From contig JAWLHU010000002.1 of NCBI GenBank assembly GCA_041690255.1, positions 357,455 through 421,454 on the forward strand: DNA of 64,000 bases. Reading direction: 5' to 3'. Source of the DNA: JAWLHU01 sp041690255 (GTDB lineage Bacteria; Bacillota; Sulfobacillia; Symbiobacteriales; Symbiobacteriaceae). Below, piece by piece: positions 50,020 to 61,000 of the stretch. Position numbers and translations under genes: made by a program. Position 1 is the stretch's first letter, and each line of letters opens with the position of its first letter. Under the pieces are notes generated by a model that worked only from the letters and a program-made list of their open reading frames with translations, was not told the origin of the DNA and ran no database searches.

Positions 50020-50706
50020 ATGATTTACCTCATTGGACTGGCAAGGACCGGGGCGCTCTTTCTGGTCATGTGGATCGTCTCACGGCGCCTCGGCAAGCAC
50101 CTGGTTCGGCGGCTTACCCTGTTCGATTTCATATCGTCCATCACCCTGGGCACCTTCGCGGCCAGTGCCGTGACGAAGGACCTGCCCGCAGGGGTGATCG
50201 TCGTCTCTCTGATCTTCTGGGCTGGCCTGGCCGGGCTCTTCGACTGGATTAACTTGAAGGGGCGCAGGACGCATCTCACTCTTGATGGTGCGCCCGTCGT
50301 CTTGGTGGAGAACGGCAAGGTCATGGAGGAGAACCTCCGGAAGGAGCGGCTCACCCTTTCCCACCTGGAGGCGATGTTGCGCGAGAAGGGCTTCTTTGAT
50401 TTGACCCAGGTGGAAATCGCCCTGATGGAGACCACCGGCAAGCTCAGCGTGCGCCCGACCTCCCAGAGCCGGCCCGTCCAGCCCGGAGATCTGGGGCTGC
50501 CGACCCAGTATGAGGCGCTTTCGACCCGGATCATCCACGAGGGGCGCCCCCTCACAAAGGAGCTACAGGGCCTGGGGCTCTCCGAGGAATGGCTCCTGGC
50601 CGAACTGGCCCGGCAGGGGATCACCGGGCCGGATGAACTCTTCGCTGCCTGGCTGACCTCGGGCGGCCGGCTGGTAGTCGACCGGTACCAGGACACCCGG
50701 CATTGA
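50020..50706 (+). CDS. DUF421 (YetF-like) membrane protein
   Basis: 228 residues. Three N-terminal membrane helices (about 4-22, 35-55, 58-78) followed by the DUF421 cytoplasmic domain: FDFISSITLGTFAASAVTKD, VLVENGKVMEENLRKERLT, LEAMLREKGFFDLTQVEIALMETTGKLSV, conserved landmarks of YetF/YrbG proteins. Members of this family are common in spore formers; some are spore-membrane proteins, and the molecular role is unclear. It sits between the two copies of the GNAT/zinc-ribbon pair. Confidence 0.88.
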   Translation: MIYLIGLARTGALFLVMWIVSRRLGKHLVRRLTLFDFISSITLGTFAASAVTKDLPAGVIVVSLIFWAGLAGLFDWINLKGRRTHLTLDGAPVVLVENGKVMEENLRKERLTLSHLEAMLREKGFFDLTQVEIALMETTGKLSVRPTSQSRPVQPGDLGLPTQYEALSTRIIHEGRPLTKELQGLGLSEEWLLAELARQGITGPDELFAAWLTSGGRLVVDRYQDTRH

Positions 50707-50797
50707 GAAAGGCTTCCGCCAGGGTCCGGCAGTCGGTCGGGAGATCCTAAGGCCGCCGCGAGCGAGGTGGCATGGGGAGAGAGGGAGGGATCTGGCC

Positions 50798-51406
50798 ATG
50801 CAGATCTTCTTACAGACCGAGCGGCTGATTCTGCGCCGCTTCACGGCGGATGATGTGGAGGCGCTCTGCGGCCTGGACAGCGATCCCGCCGTCATGCGCT
50901 TCATTAATGGAGGGAGGCCGACCCCGCGCCATCTTGTGGAGAGCGAGATCCTGCCCCGCTTTCTCGGCTGGTATGAGCAGAGCGACCGCTTCGGCTATTG
51001 GGCGGCGATCGACAGGGGGACGGGTGAGTTCGTGGGCTGGTTTCACCTCTGGCCGCAGGAAGGCCGCCCAGCAGGGGAAGCCGAGATCGGCTACCGGCTG
51101 CATCAGGCGGCCTGGGGGAAGGGGTACGCCACCGAGGGGGCGACAGCGCTGGTTGCAAAGGCCTTCACCGAGTTGGGGGTGGAGCGGGTGACGGCGCAGA
51201 CCATGACCGTGAACCGGGCCTCCCGCCGGGTAATGGAGAAGGCCGGCCTGCGCTATGTGCGGACCTTTCACCTGGACTGGCCGGAGCCGATCGAGGGGAC
51301 CGATCAGGGTGATGTGGAGTACGCGCTGACCCGGGCCGAGTGGGAGGTGCTCACTTCAGGAGGGGGCAGCCGCAGCGCTCGCAGTACTCCGCGGCGGCCA
51401 GGATGA
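50798..51406 (+). CDS. GNAT acetyltransferase (RimJ/RimL type)
   Basis: 202 residues. TERLILRRFTADDVEALCGL at the start, acetyl-CoA motif A region EIGYRLHQAAWGKGYATEG and C-terminal NRASRRVMEKAGLRYV. The C-terminus reads on into the antisense of a deleted zinc-ribbon gene, which adds the tail SRSARSTPRRPG not expected in the family. ATG 50798 after GGGAGGG. Substrate unknown. Intact partner of the relic at 49171-49291. Confidence 0.87.
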   Translation: MQIFLQTERLILRRFTADDVEALCGLDSDPAVMRFINGGRPTPRHLVESEILPRFLGWYEQSDRFGYWAAIDRGTGEFVGWFHLWPQEGRPAGEAEIGYRLHQAAWGKGYATEGATALVAKAFTELGVERVTAQTMTVNRASRRVMEKAGLRYVRTFHLDWPEPIEGTDQGDVEYALTRAEWEVLTSGGGSRSARSTPRRPG

Positions 51407-51450
51407 GCAAGAAGACCGCAGACCAGCGGTTAAGGTATGGCGAAGGCCGG
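51351..51450 (-). pseudogene. Relic of the zinc-ribbon membrane protein gene (internal deletion)
   Basis: Read in reverse, the frame gives NRWSAVFLLILA joined directly to AAEYCERCGCPLLK and a stop. The first part matches the start of the first helix (NRWSAIFALILA) and the second the last zinc-ribbon knuckle (AEYCEKCHCPLLK) of the intact gene at 49237-49803; about 140 codons between are gone. Upstream, the match continues in damaged form (the GACCAGCGGTT block and GAAGGCCGGG). No proper start remains. Confidence 0.78.
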
Positions 51451-51504
51451 GGTGTAGAACGGCACCGGTCAGGAGGGCACTCCCCGCAGGAGGGAGTCGC
51501 GCCG

Positions 51505-51540
51505 GTCACTCCCCACCCCTTAGGGTGGGGAGTGACTTTA
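51505..51540 (+). terminator. Strong hairpin downstream of the GNAT gene
   Basis: Perfect fourteen-base stem GTCACTCCCCACCC/GGGTGGGGAGTGAC, loop CTTA, then TTTA. A weaker relative (CTCCCCCGCCC...GGGTGGGAG) occupies the matching place near 49896-49920 in the other copy of the duplicated block. Confidence 0.7.
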
Positions 51541-51587
51541 TGCCCGGCTGGGTGCAAAGGCTTCTGCCACGGGCGCTGCAGAAACGC

Positions 51588-51747
51588 ATGGTTCACGCAC
51601 GGTCAGCGCAAGAAGGCGCATGGTTCGCGCATGGTCTGCGCAAGGAGGCGCATGGGTCATGCATGGTCTGCGCAAGGAGGCGCATGGTTCACGCATGGTC
51701 TGCGCAAGGAGGCGCATGGTTCACGCATGGTCTGCGCAGGGGGGCGC
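51588..51747. repeat. 32-bp direct tandem repeat, five copies
   Basis: Five contiguous 32-bp units starting at 51588, 51620, 51652, 51684 and 51716. Each reads ATGGTTCACGCATGGTCTGC followed by GCAAGGAGGCGC with a few substitutions; units 2-4 are the closest. Each unit contains an inner half-repeat (GCATGGT twice) and a small inverted repeat TGCGC-AAGGAG-GCGCA. There are no spacers, so it is not a CRISPR. The unit length is not a multiple of three. Confidence 0.93.
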
Positions 51748-51835
51748 CACCCTTAAGCGAAGCAGGACCGCGACCTATCGCGCCGAAGAGGCGATTCCCG
51801 GGCAAACCGCAGCAAGACCCATGTGACATAGTAGG

Positions 51836-51880
51836 GAAAAGGGCGTGTGGCTCTGGTAAGGGCCTCCCGCCCTTTTCTCC
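51836..51880 (+). terminator. Terminator-like hairpin before the RHS promoter
   Basis: Ten-base perfect stem GAAAAGGGCG/CGCCCTTTTC around a 22-base loop, followed by TCCTATTC. It would insulate the RHS gene from upstream transcripts. Confidence 0.6.
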
Positions 51881-51892
51881 TATTCTGCTGAG

Positions 51893-51922
51893 TTGTGACT
51901 CCATGTTAGTTTCGGATATAGT
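51893..51922 (+). promoter_or_regulatory. Promoter of the RHS gene
   Basis: TTGTGA (51893-51898), an 18-base spacer and TATAGT (51917-51922) in the most AT-rich stretch of this region; it predicts a leader of about 80 bases. Confidence 0.5.
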
Positions 51923-52006
51923 ATACGATTCCCTCTTGTATTAGTTTTCTTTTGTGGTGTGATACCCTTGCATATTCGCTTATCTTTATTTCCGGGGGTA
52001 AAAAGA

Positions 52007-55000
52007 ATGCGCTTAAAGAGCGGCCGTTGGGTTGCCCGCCTCCTGGTTCTGAGTATGTTAGCCAGCCTGCTTCCCTCACTGCTCATCCCGGCTCCGATTG
52101 CTCAGGCAAAGCGTCCCGACCGCGGCACGCCACCCGGCCAAGCCGAGCCAAAACGGAACGACCGCCCAGTTGAGCTACCCGAAAGGCGGACCCCTGCCAG
52201 CAAGACGTATCGAAACCCCGATGGCACCCTTGCCACAAACGTTTATGGCAAACCCATTCACTACCGCGACGAAAGCGGCCAGTACCAGTTGATACAAAAC
52301 ACCTTCGTGGCGGAGCCGGGCGGCCTAACCGTAAGGAACGCCGCCAATCGCTACAAAGCCTCGTTCAAGAACAGACTGGGTGCCGACTTTTTGAGCTTTA
52401 CCTTCGGCGGGCGCTCCATGTCCATGGACTTGGAGGGCGTCCGCCCGCAGCACGCCAACTGGCACGGCGGCAAGCTTAGCTATGTGGAAGCCCTGGAAGA
52501 CGTCGACCTCGCTTATACGCTGGGGAACGACTTCGTCAAGGAAGAGATTATCCTGAAGGCGCCTATGGACTCGCCGCATTGGGACTTCAGCCTGAAGCTG
52601 CAGGGCGTGGTCCTGGACACGGCCGATGCAGGCGTACTCCATTTCCGCGACGAGACGACCGATGAGGTACTCTGGAGCATACCCCGCATGTTCATGCGAG
52701 ACGCTGCCGGCGCCCTCTCCGGTGCCGTCGCTGTCGAGGCCCGCCAGACCGGCAACACCGTTCGGCTCACCGTCGTGCCCGATGAGACCTGGCTAAACGC
52801 CCCCGAGCGTGCATACCCCGTTGTCATTGATCCCACGGTCGCGCTTCAGCCCGACTACGTGGGTGGTCTCGACACTACCATCGCCGATGGTGAAGGGCTA
52901 CAGGATATCAACCTGGGGTTTGACACCGCCCTGGCAGCCGGTACCGGCTATTCCTCCCTCCTCAAGTTCGACCTGACAGCAATCCCCCGCGCCAGCAGCA
53001 TCGATAAGGCGACCCTGGATCTCCACACGATCTCGGCACCACCCACGGTCAACTCCACCGGCGTCCCCGCGCCGACTGCGGCTCCCTCGCTGTCGCCTTC
53101 AACTTACACCAGCAACATGACGACCGGCACCTACTCGGTGCTTTACACCTATCTCACACCGCAGGGCGAGACGCTCGGCTCACCAGCCGGTACGGTCTCC
53201 GTCGGCAACTACCAAGGCATTGATGTGAATGTCCACACCCTGCCGGCCGGTGTAACCGGCATTAACGTGTACATGGGCGAGGCCGGAAGCGAGCGCCTGG
53301 CCGCCACCAGCGATCTGCCTGCAGTAACACTGACAGCCATACCCGCCCTCGACTCGGCGCAAGTTCCCTTCGTGCCCGAGAACGAAGCTGTCCTGAGCGT
53401 GTCCGCCCAGACCGGCTCGATTCCGGCGGGCACCTACTCCGTGGTCTACACGTACAAGATGACCAAGGGTGAAACCACTCCCTCCCTCGCCGAAACGATT
53501 ACCCTCACCTCCACGAAGGCGATTGACGTCAATATCGGTCCATTCCCTGCCGGGGTCACCGAGGCCAAGCTTTATCTGGGGTTGGCCAACGACGAGAGAC
53601 TGGTTACCACCATTACCCAGCCCGCGTATACCTTCAGGTCGCTGCCCAGTTCCACCGCGGCCCGACCGCCCGCACCCCCGGCCAGCTACATAACGGCACC
53701 GGCAACGGCGCCCACTGCCAGTGCGGCCCCCGCTGTCAGCGGAAAGCCCGGCTTTATGGCCGGTACCTACCACGTGAAGTACACCTGGGTCAACTCCATG
53801 GGGGAAACCACGGTGTCGCCGGCTACTTCGGTCACCCTGACCGACGGCCAGACCCTCAGTGTCAAGGTCGGCAAGATGCCCGTGGGCGTCAACTCCGCTA
53901 ACATCTACGTGGGCACTTCGGCCGATGACCTGCAGAAAATCGGTAACATTGTTGCGAGCGCCAAGGACACAGCTGTTACCTTTGGCGCCTCACCTGCCGC
54001 GCTCTTCACGCCAGGGCCGGCGCAGGTCCTGTCGATCATTCCTAACCCGACCACCGCACCCACCCTGGAGAAGTATGCCGGGAAGACCGCCTTCGTCGAG
54101 GGAACGTACGAGGTGGTCTACACCTTCTTCGGTCCCAACGGCGAATCGGCTTCTTCGCCAGTCAGCAGCATTGATCTTGTCGCCGGTGACTATATCAAGG
54201 TAACAGCCGGCCAGGCCATTCCGGAGGACGCCACGGGTATGCGGGTCTATCTGGGTACCGCCGGCGGCCCCCGCTACCTGGTGGGAACCCTGAACGCTGC
54301 CCGGGCAGACAGCGCCCTCCCATGGCTCGAAATCCGGGCGCCGCTGGGTTACAGGCCGGTGGGTCCCGTGACTACCTCGACTAACACCGCTCCTTCGACC
54401 AGTCCGACGCTCAAGGCCGTTGATCTGAACACACCGACCCGGCTGGAGGGGGCTACTTACTACGTGGCCTACTCCTGGGTCTACCCCGCAGAGGAGACGC
54501 GACCATCTACTCCCCGTTCGATTACAATCCAGGACGGCCAGGCCATTGAGGTGGCCGGCACCACCCTGCCCACTGGCGCTGTGGGCATGCGGGTCTACAT
54601 GGGCCGCGTGTTGACCAACCTGTCGCTCGTAGCGACGAGCACCGGGCGCCGGACGGTGATCGAAGGCGACCGCTTCGCCCCTGAGGCCCCGCTGGCGAAC
54701 AGCACAGAACCGCCGGCACCGGTGGCCGAGGCGGTCTCCCTCAGTGCGTTGCCCGCAGGCACCTACTACCTTGCCTACACGCTGACCGACGAGACCTCCG
54801 AGTCGGCGCCCTCGCCGGTGACCAGCACCACAATCACGGCGGGCAAGAAACTCACAGTCCTGTTGCCCTCCTCTCCACCCGCAGGCCAGGGTGCCAACAT
54901 CTACATCGGCACCTCGGTCGGTAACCTGCAACTGGTGCGCGGCTCCACGAGCCAGAGCGTGGAGATCACAGCACTCCCCGCAGCCGAGGCTACACCGCTC

Positions 55001-58000
55001 AGCACTTCCGGGCGGGGGCCGGAACCGCCTGCCGCCCCAACCGGAAAGCCCATCGTAATGCAGAATACCACCTCCTCCCTGCCGGAGGGCACCGAACTCT
55101 CCGTGAAGTATGTACCACGCGGCGTCAACGTGCACTATAAGCCCTCCCAGCCCGCCCGCCTCACCCTTGGCACCGGGCAGGCTATTGCCGTCCGGCTGCC
55201 CGACTACCTTCCGGGCATCACAGCCTTTGACCTGTATGTCGGCTACCCGGGCCAGGAAAGGATGGTCCTGTCGGTGGACAGGCTGGGTGCCGTCGTGCTG
55301 GTCACCTCGTTCTCCGCCAGCTCGCCGGCAGTACCGGCCGACGGGGTCGATGTGCCGGCGGCCCCCACGGTAACCAGCGCCGCGGGCGGCATTCTCAGCG
55401 GAGACGTCTACCTCTCGTACAGCTTCGTCTACGACTGGGACGGGTCAGAATCGCCCCGTTCTCCCGAAGTGCTGCGTACGTTCTCGGGCACCAGTGCCAC
55501 CGCGGTTCTGACCACGGCCACGGTCCCTTATGGCGCCAGTCAGGTCCGGGTGTACGCTGGCACCGCACCGGGAGAAGGTCGTCTGTATGGGGCATTCCCC
55601 GCCGTGGCCGGGGCCAGCCAGTCCATAGACGTTACCCGAATGGTACCCGCAGGCGTCGCACTCCACCCCGTTGCCACTCCTTGGACCGAGTTGGACGCCA
55701 CCTGGATCCGGTCCGGCGCCAATGCCCTTTGGTATGATCGGGGCGGTGACCACAGCGCCGAAATTGGCATAGTCCTGCAGAAGACCGGCCAGAGTCTGAC
55801 CGCCGACCTGACCAGCCTGGTCCGCAAGTGGGCCAGCGGTACTACGCCCAACCACGGTGTACTGCTCAAGGGCACAGGTGCCAGGGTGGAGTATGCGTCG
55901 AGCGATCATCCGGACGAATCGCTCCGCCCTGTGCTGACCGTAACCTACCGGGAGTCGAAGGGACCGCCCCGCGTCCATCTGACCGCCCCGGCAGCCGGCA
56001 GTTTCGTGTCCGGCGATGTCACCCTCACCGCCTCTGTCTCCACGCCGGCCCCCGGCACGGCCATCGACCGCGTCGACTTCTACGTGAGCGGCGCCCACGT
56101 GGGCACCGATACTGAAGCGCCTTACACGGTGAACTGGAACACGGCCAACCTGCCTGGCGGTATGCACGAGGTGACAGCGAAGGCCTACGACCAGTTCGGC
56201 CAGGAAGGCACCTCGGGATGGACCATGGTGCTTGGCGACCCATTTGACGACACCCGTAGCGTCAACTATTTAACGACGAACACCAAGCACGATGCCGCCA
56301 GAGGGATCATGACCCTCCCAACTTATACAACCAGCCCCAACATCATCTCAGTGGTCGCCTCCTCCGAAAAGACCGCGGAGTCGTACCCGGCCGAAAACCT
56401 GATCGACGACAAGAACGATACCTATTGGCGCTCCCCAGGACAGATCACTCCCGACTCTTACGAGTCGGTCCGGTTCGACCTGACCAGGGCCCGGAGCTCC
56501 ATCAGCCTGACCGTGCGACCGCGCAACAAACAGGATGGGCTGATCGTCAAAGCGCAAGCCATCAACAGCGATGGCGACATGATCAAAGAATCCGCCGTGG
56601 TCGTTCTCGACAGTGACAGCAAGAGCCTCTCCTTGACCGCTTCGAAGAGCTTTACCTCGGTGCGACTGGTCTTCGGCAACCTCAAGCGAGATCTTGCCAG
56701 CGGCCGGTACCATGCAGAGGTGGCCGAGGTTTCCGACGCCTATTTCAAGCCGGCGCTGGCCGAAGGTGAGTCGTACCGTGCCACCTACGAAGCTCGCAAC
56801 GCCACGGACGGCTCGCCCTTCACCAGCTGGGTCAGCACTAGCAAGGGCAGCCCGGTCGCACAGGAGTACCTGGAACTCTCGCTCTCAGGGCCGGCCAACG
56901 CTTTCTACATGAAGCCACGCACACCGGGCGTATCGGCGACCGTTGCCGCCTACCAGGGTGAGGCCGAAGGATGGGTGCCGGTACTGAGCATCGCGGCGCT
57001 GGATGAAGGCCTCTACCCGCTGCCGCCCGGCATTACCGCCGACCGGGTCCGCATCTACTTGACCAACCTGGTGGGTATGACCGGTCCCGGGGCACCCGAC
57101 GGTTACTTCGGCGGCATTGACGAAGTGGTGCCGTATAACATGATGCTAACTCGTTCGCAGGGCACTGTGCAGACCAAACTGATCACCCTACCGGTGCACG
57201 CTGACCGCTTCCTGCTGGAGGTGGAAGACTCTCAACCCCCCAGCAGTTCCGTTCAGTACCATCTCAACGACGGGACCGCGTGGCGTCCGATCACCCCTGG
57301 CGTCGAGTTAAGCCTGTCGGCTTCCACCGGCATGGTCATGCTGCGCGCCACACTCACCTCCACCTCACCTACGGCGGTGCCGGTGCTAAGCGCATGGCGG
57401 CTGTACTCCTACAGCCCCCACCGGTTCACCCTGGTGACCGGCACGGACACGATTCCCCCCACCGCTGAACTGGTCTACCCGACCGGCGACTGGATTGCGG
57501 GCAATGCCTCCCTGAATGTGGTCACGTGGGATAACGTGGGCGTCACCAAGGTGGAACTGTACGTTGACAGCGCAATCGCCCCAGTCGGTACCGCGACCAA
57601 GGCCGACGGTGACACCACGCCTTACGTGCTCAACCTTGACACGACCAAGCTGACGCCCGGAACGCACATGATGTGGGTCAAGGCTTACGATGCTGCAGGT
57701 AACGTCAGCGGCTCGCTACCGCCCACCACTACGTACAAGGCGTTTACCGACACCTTCGTCAACTATGACAAAACAGACCCAGACCTGTCCACCCACCCGG
57801 TCGTCTCAGGCGGCTCGTTAGTGGCCGGCTCCGCCAGACAGAGCTTCACCAAGTCAGGCACTGGCACCGTCAGTCAGACGTTTGAGGCCGGCCTCGGTCT
57901 GATTGAGGCCAGGGCGCCCTCTGTCAGAGAGCCCAACGATGTATGTGCCTCGGGGAAGGTGGAGCTGTGGCGGGGCACCACGCTGGTCGCCTCGGACCAG

Positions 58001-61000
58001 ATTCTGGACGGGGAGTGCCGTGAACTCCGGCTGAGTCATATGAGTACGGCTGCTGGCAGCTACACGGTCACGTTCCAGCAGGAATCCCTCACCGCTTACA
58101 CGATCGCCGTGGAGCATCCGGGCAAGCTCTCGACCACAGTGCCCTACGCCGGCAGCATCGCCATTTCGGCACCCACGGTGACCGCCGGACCGCTGAAGAG
58201 TGTCAAATTGACGGTTTCGGACAAGAAGCCGATCGGCACTGACATCCGTTACTTTGCCTCCGCAAACGACGGCGTAACCTGGCAGGAGGTCTCGCCCGGA
58301 ACCGAAGTCCAACTCAACCACGGTGGGCGCAAGCTGCGCCTGCGAGCCGACCTGGCGCCGGGAGCAAGTGTCACCCCAGAGGTGCTTGAGTGGAGCGCCG
58401 AGGTGACGCAGTTCATCCCGGAGAACCTGGTCACGGTCAGCCAGGTCGCCCCGCCGACCAAGCTGGCCGCCAGCCTCAGCAACACCACCGCCACCGTCCA
58501 GTGGCAGGCATCGGCCACGCCCGGCGTTACCTACAACGTGTATCGGTCGACCACCCCGCACCCGGTTGGCGAAGCCTACCTGGTGGCCAGTGGGGTAATC
58601 GACACCAGCCTGACCGAGAGCAGCAACCTACTGAAGAACTCTAGCTTTGAGCGGAGCCTCACCGGCTGGAATACCTACTCAGCACCTTCCTATACCATTG
58701 ACAGCAACGAGTCCTGGGCGGGCATTAAGTCGGTCCGTATGAGCGACACCAGCACGGACGAGGACGGCTTCTACCAGTATGTCACCGTTTCGGCTGCGGC
58801 GGGGAGCACCTTCACGTTGCGCACCCGCGTCAAGGGTGAAAACGTGGTGGAGACTTACGGACAGGCGCTGGGCATTACCCTGACATATACCGATGGCACC
58901 AGGAGTGCCACCACGTGGGGTGGCGTTCCGGGCGGCACCTATGACTGGACCACTGCGCAGGTCAGTATGACGGCAGCCAAGCCGGTCAAGAGTGCTCAAG
59001 TCATCCTGCGGCTCTATGGCCGGGGCACTGTCTGGTTTGATGGGGTGCAGTTCGATACCAATGGCGCCACCCTCTGGAACGACGGCGACCTCGAACGGAC
59101 CAAGACCTACTACTACATGGTCACTGCCGTAGATGCAGGTGGTGTGGAGAGCGCTCCGTCCAACGAAGCCTCAACCGGCGTCGTGACTGCCACGGCGGGC
59201 ATGCTGGGCGTCAAGAGCTTCTGGCCCTATGGCAGCGTCCCCCTGGCGGGTGGCAGCGGCTATGTCAACCTGGCCAGCGGCAACCTCGCCTATGTCGCCA
59301 CCGACCTGGTCTACCCCGGGCGCCTGTTGGCGACCACCTTCCGCCGCACATACAACAGCCAGGGCGCCGGCGTAACGGGCACCCTGGGCAACGGCTGGGA
59401 CCACAACTTCAACTGGACCCTTTCGGCGGGGACAGGCGGCGCCCAGGTGTTGAAGGAAGGGGACGGCTCCACCTTCACCTTCACCTCCTCGGACAACGGC
59501 CAGACCTATACACCTCCGCCGGGCGCCCGCATGCGCCTGGTCAAGCGAGCGGACGGTTCGTACACCCTGGTGCGTCACGACAACAACCTACTCTACGAGT
59601 TCGGCACCGACGGCCGCCTGGTTCGGATCAGTGAGCCCAATGGCAACGCCCTGACCCTCATCTACAACGCCGACGGTACCCTCATGGAGGTTGTCGACCC
59701 ATCCGGCAGCGTCCTCTCCTTCGTCTACGAAGGGGGCCTGCTCACCGGAATCATCCACCCGGGCTACGCCGCTGGGCAGGTGACCTATGAGTATGACGAA
59801 CGCGGTAATCTCGTCCACGTGATCGACCTCGAAGGGCAGTCGGTCCACTACGGGTACGATGAGAACAATCGCCTGATCCAGGTGACCGACCCGCTCGGAC
59901 GGTCCACCCAGGTGGTATATTCCGGCATGCCCGGAGTGGTGCAGCAGGTCGTTTACCCCGACACCACCGAGCAGACCTTTGCCTACGGTGCGGTGGGCGA
60001 TCAGCCGGGCTGGCAGAAGAGCACGGTGACCGACGCCCGCGGCTTTACCGTGACCTACCAGGTCGACGCCAACGGCCTTTTGAAGCAGCAGACCTTCCCC
60101 TACGGCACCTCAACTCCCTCGGGCACCAAGACAGGCACCGTCTCCTTCGAGCACGACGCTGCCTGGAATGTGACCAAGTACACCGACCCCCTGGGTGGCG
60201 TCTACACCATCACCTATGACGGATACGGCAACACCTTGTCGGTTACGGATCCGGAGCACAGCCGCTCCGCCAGCCTCTGGGTGACCAAGCCCTATCCCGG
60301 TGAGGAAGCCCACGTGCTCAACGTGGTGGCCCAGCAGACCGACGCGCTGAACCAGACAACGGTGATATCCACGGACAACCGGGGCAACGTCACGGGGATT
60401 CAGGACCCCCTCCTGAACGTGACCACGTTCGAGTACAACGAGGTGGGCCTGCGCATCGTCGCAAAGGATGCCAACCGCCATGCCAGCACCTATACCTATG
60501 ACAGCAAGGGCTGGCTGCTGATGCAGACCGATCCCGTGGGTGGTACCATCCGTTACGCCTACGACGCGGGCGGCAATCCGACCACGGTCACCGACCCTGT
60601 CGGTAATCTCACCCGCTTCCGCTACGACCGCCTTGGCCGCCAGACCGAGGTGACGTATGCAGACGGAAGTACCCAGTTCTTTGTCTACGACGCCGCCGGT
60701 AACATCGTGCAGTCAACCGATCCGGGCGGTGCCACCTCCCGCTTCGACTACGACACCCGAGACCGGTTGATCACGCTCCAGCAGTGGCCGAACGCCGGCG
60801 ATTCGATCACGGTCTACACCACTCGCTACGAGTACGACAGCGTGGGCCTGCCCATCGCCGTTGTCGACCCCCGCGGGAAGCGGAGCACAACGGCATACGA
60901 TGGGGCTGGCCGCATCCTCAGCAGCGTAAACCCGATCGGTGACACAACCGCCTTCACATCCGACGCCGCTGGCAACGTCACCGTGATCAGGGATCCGGCA

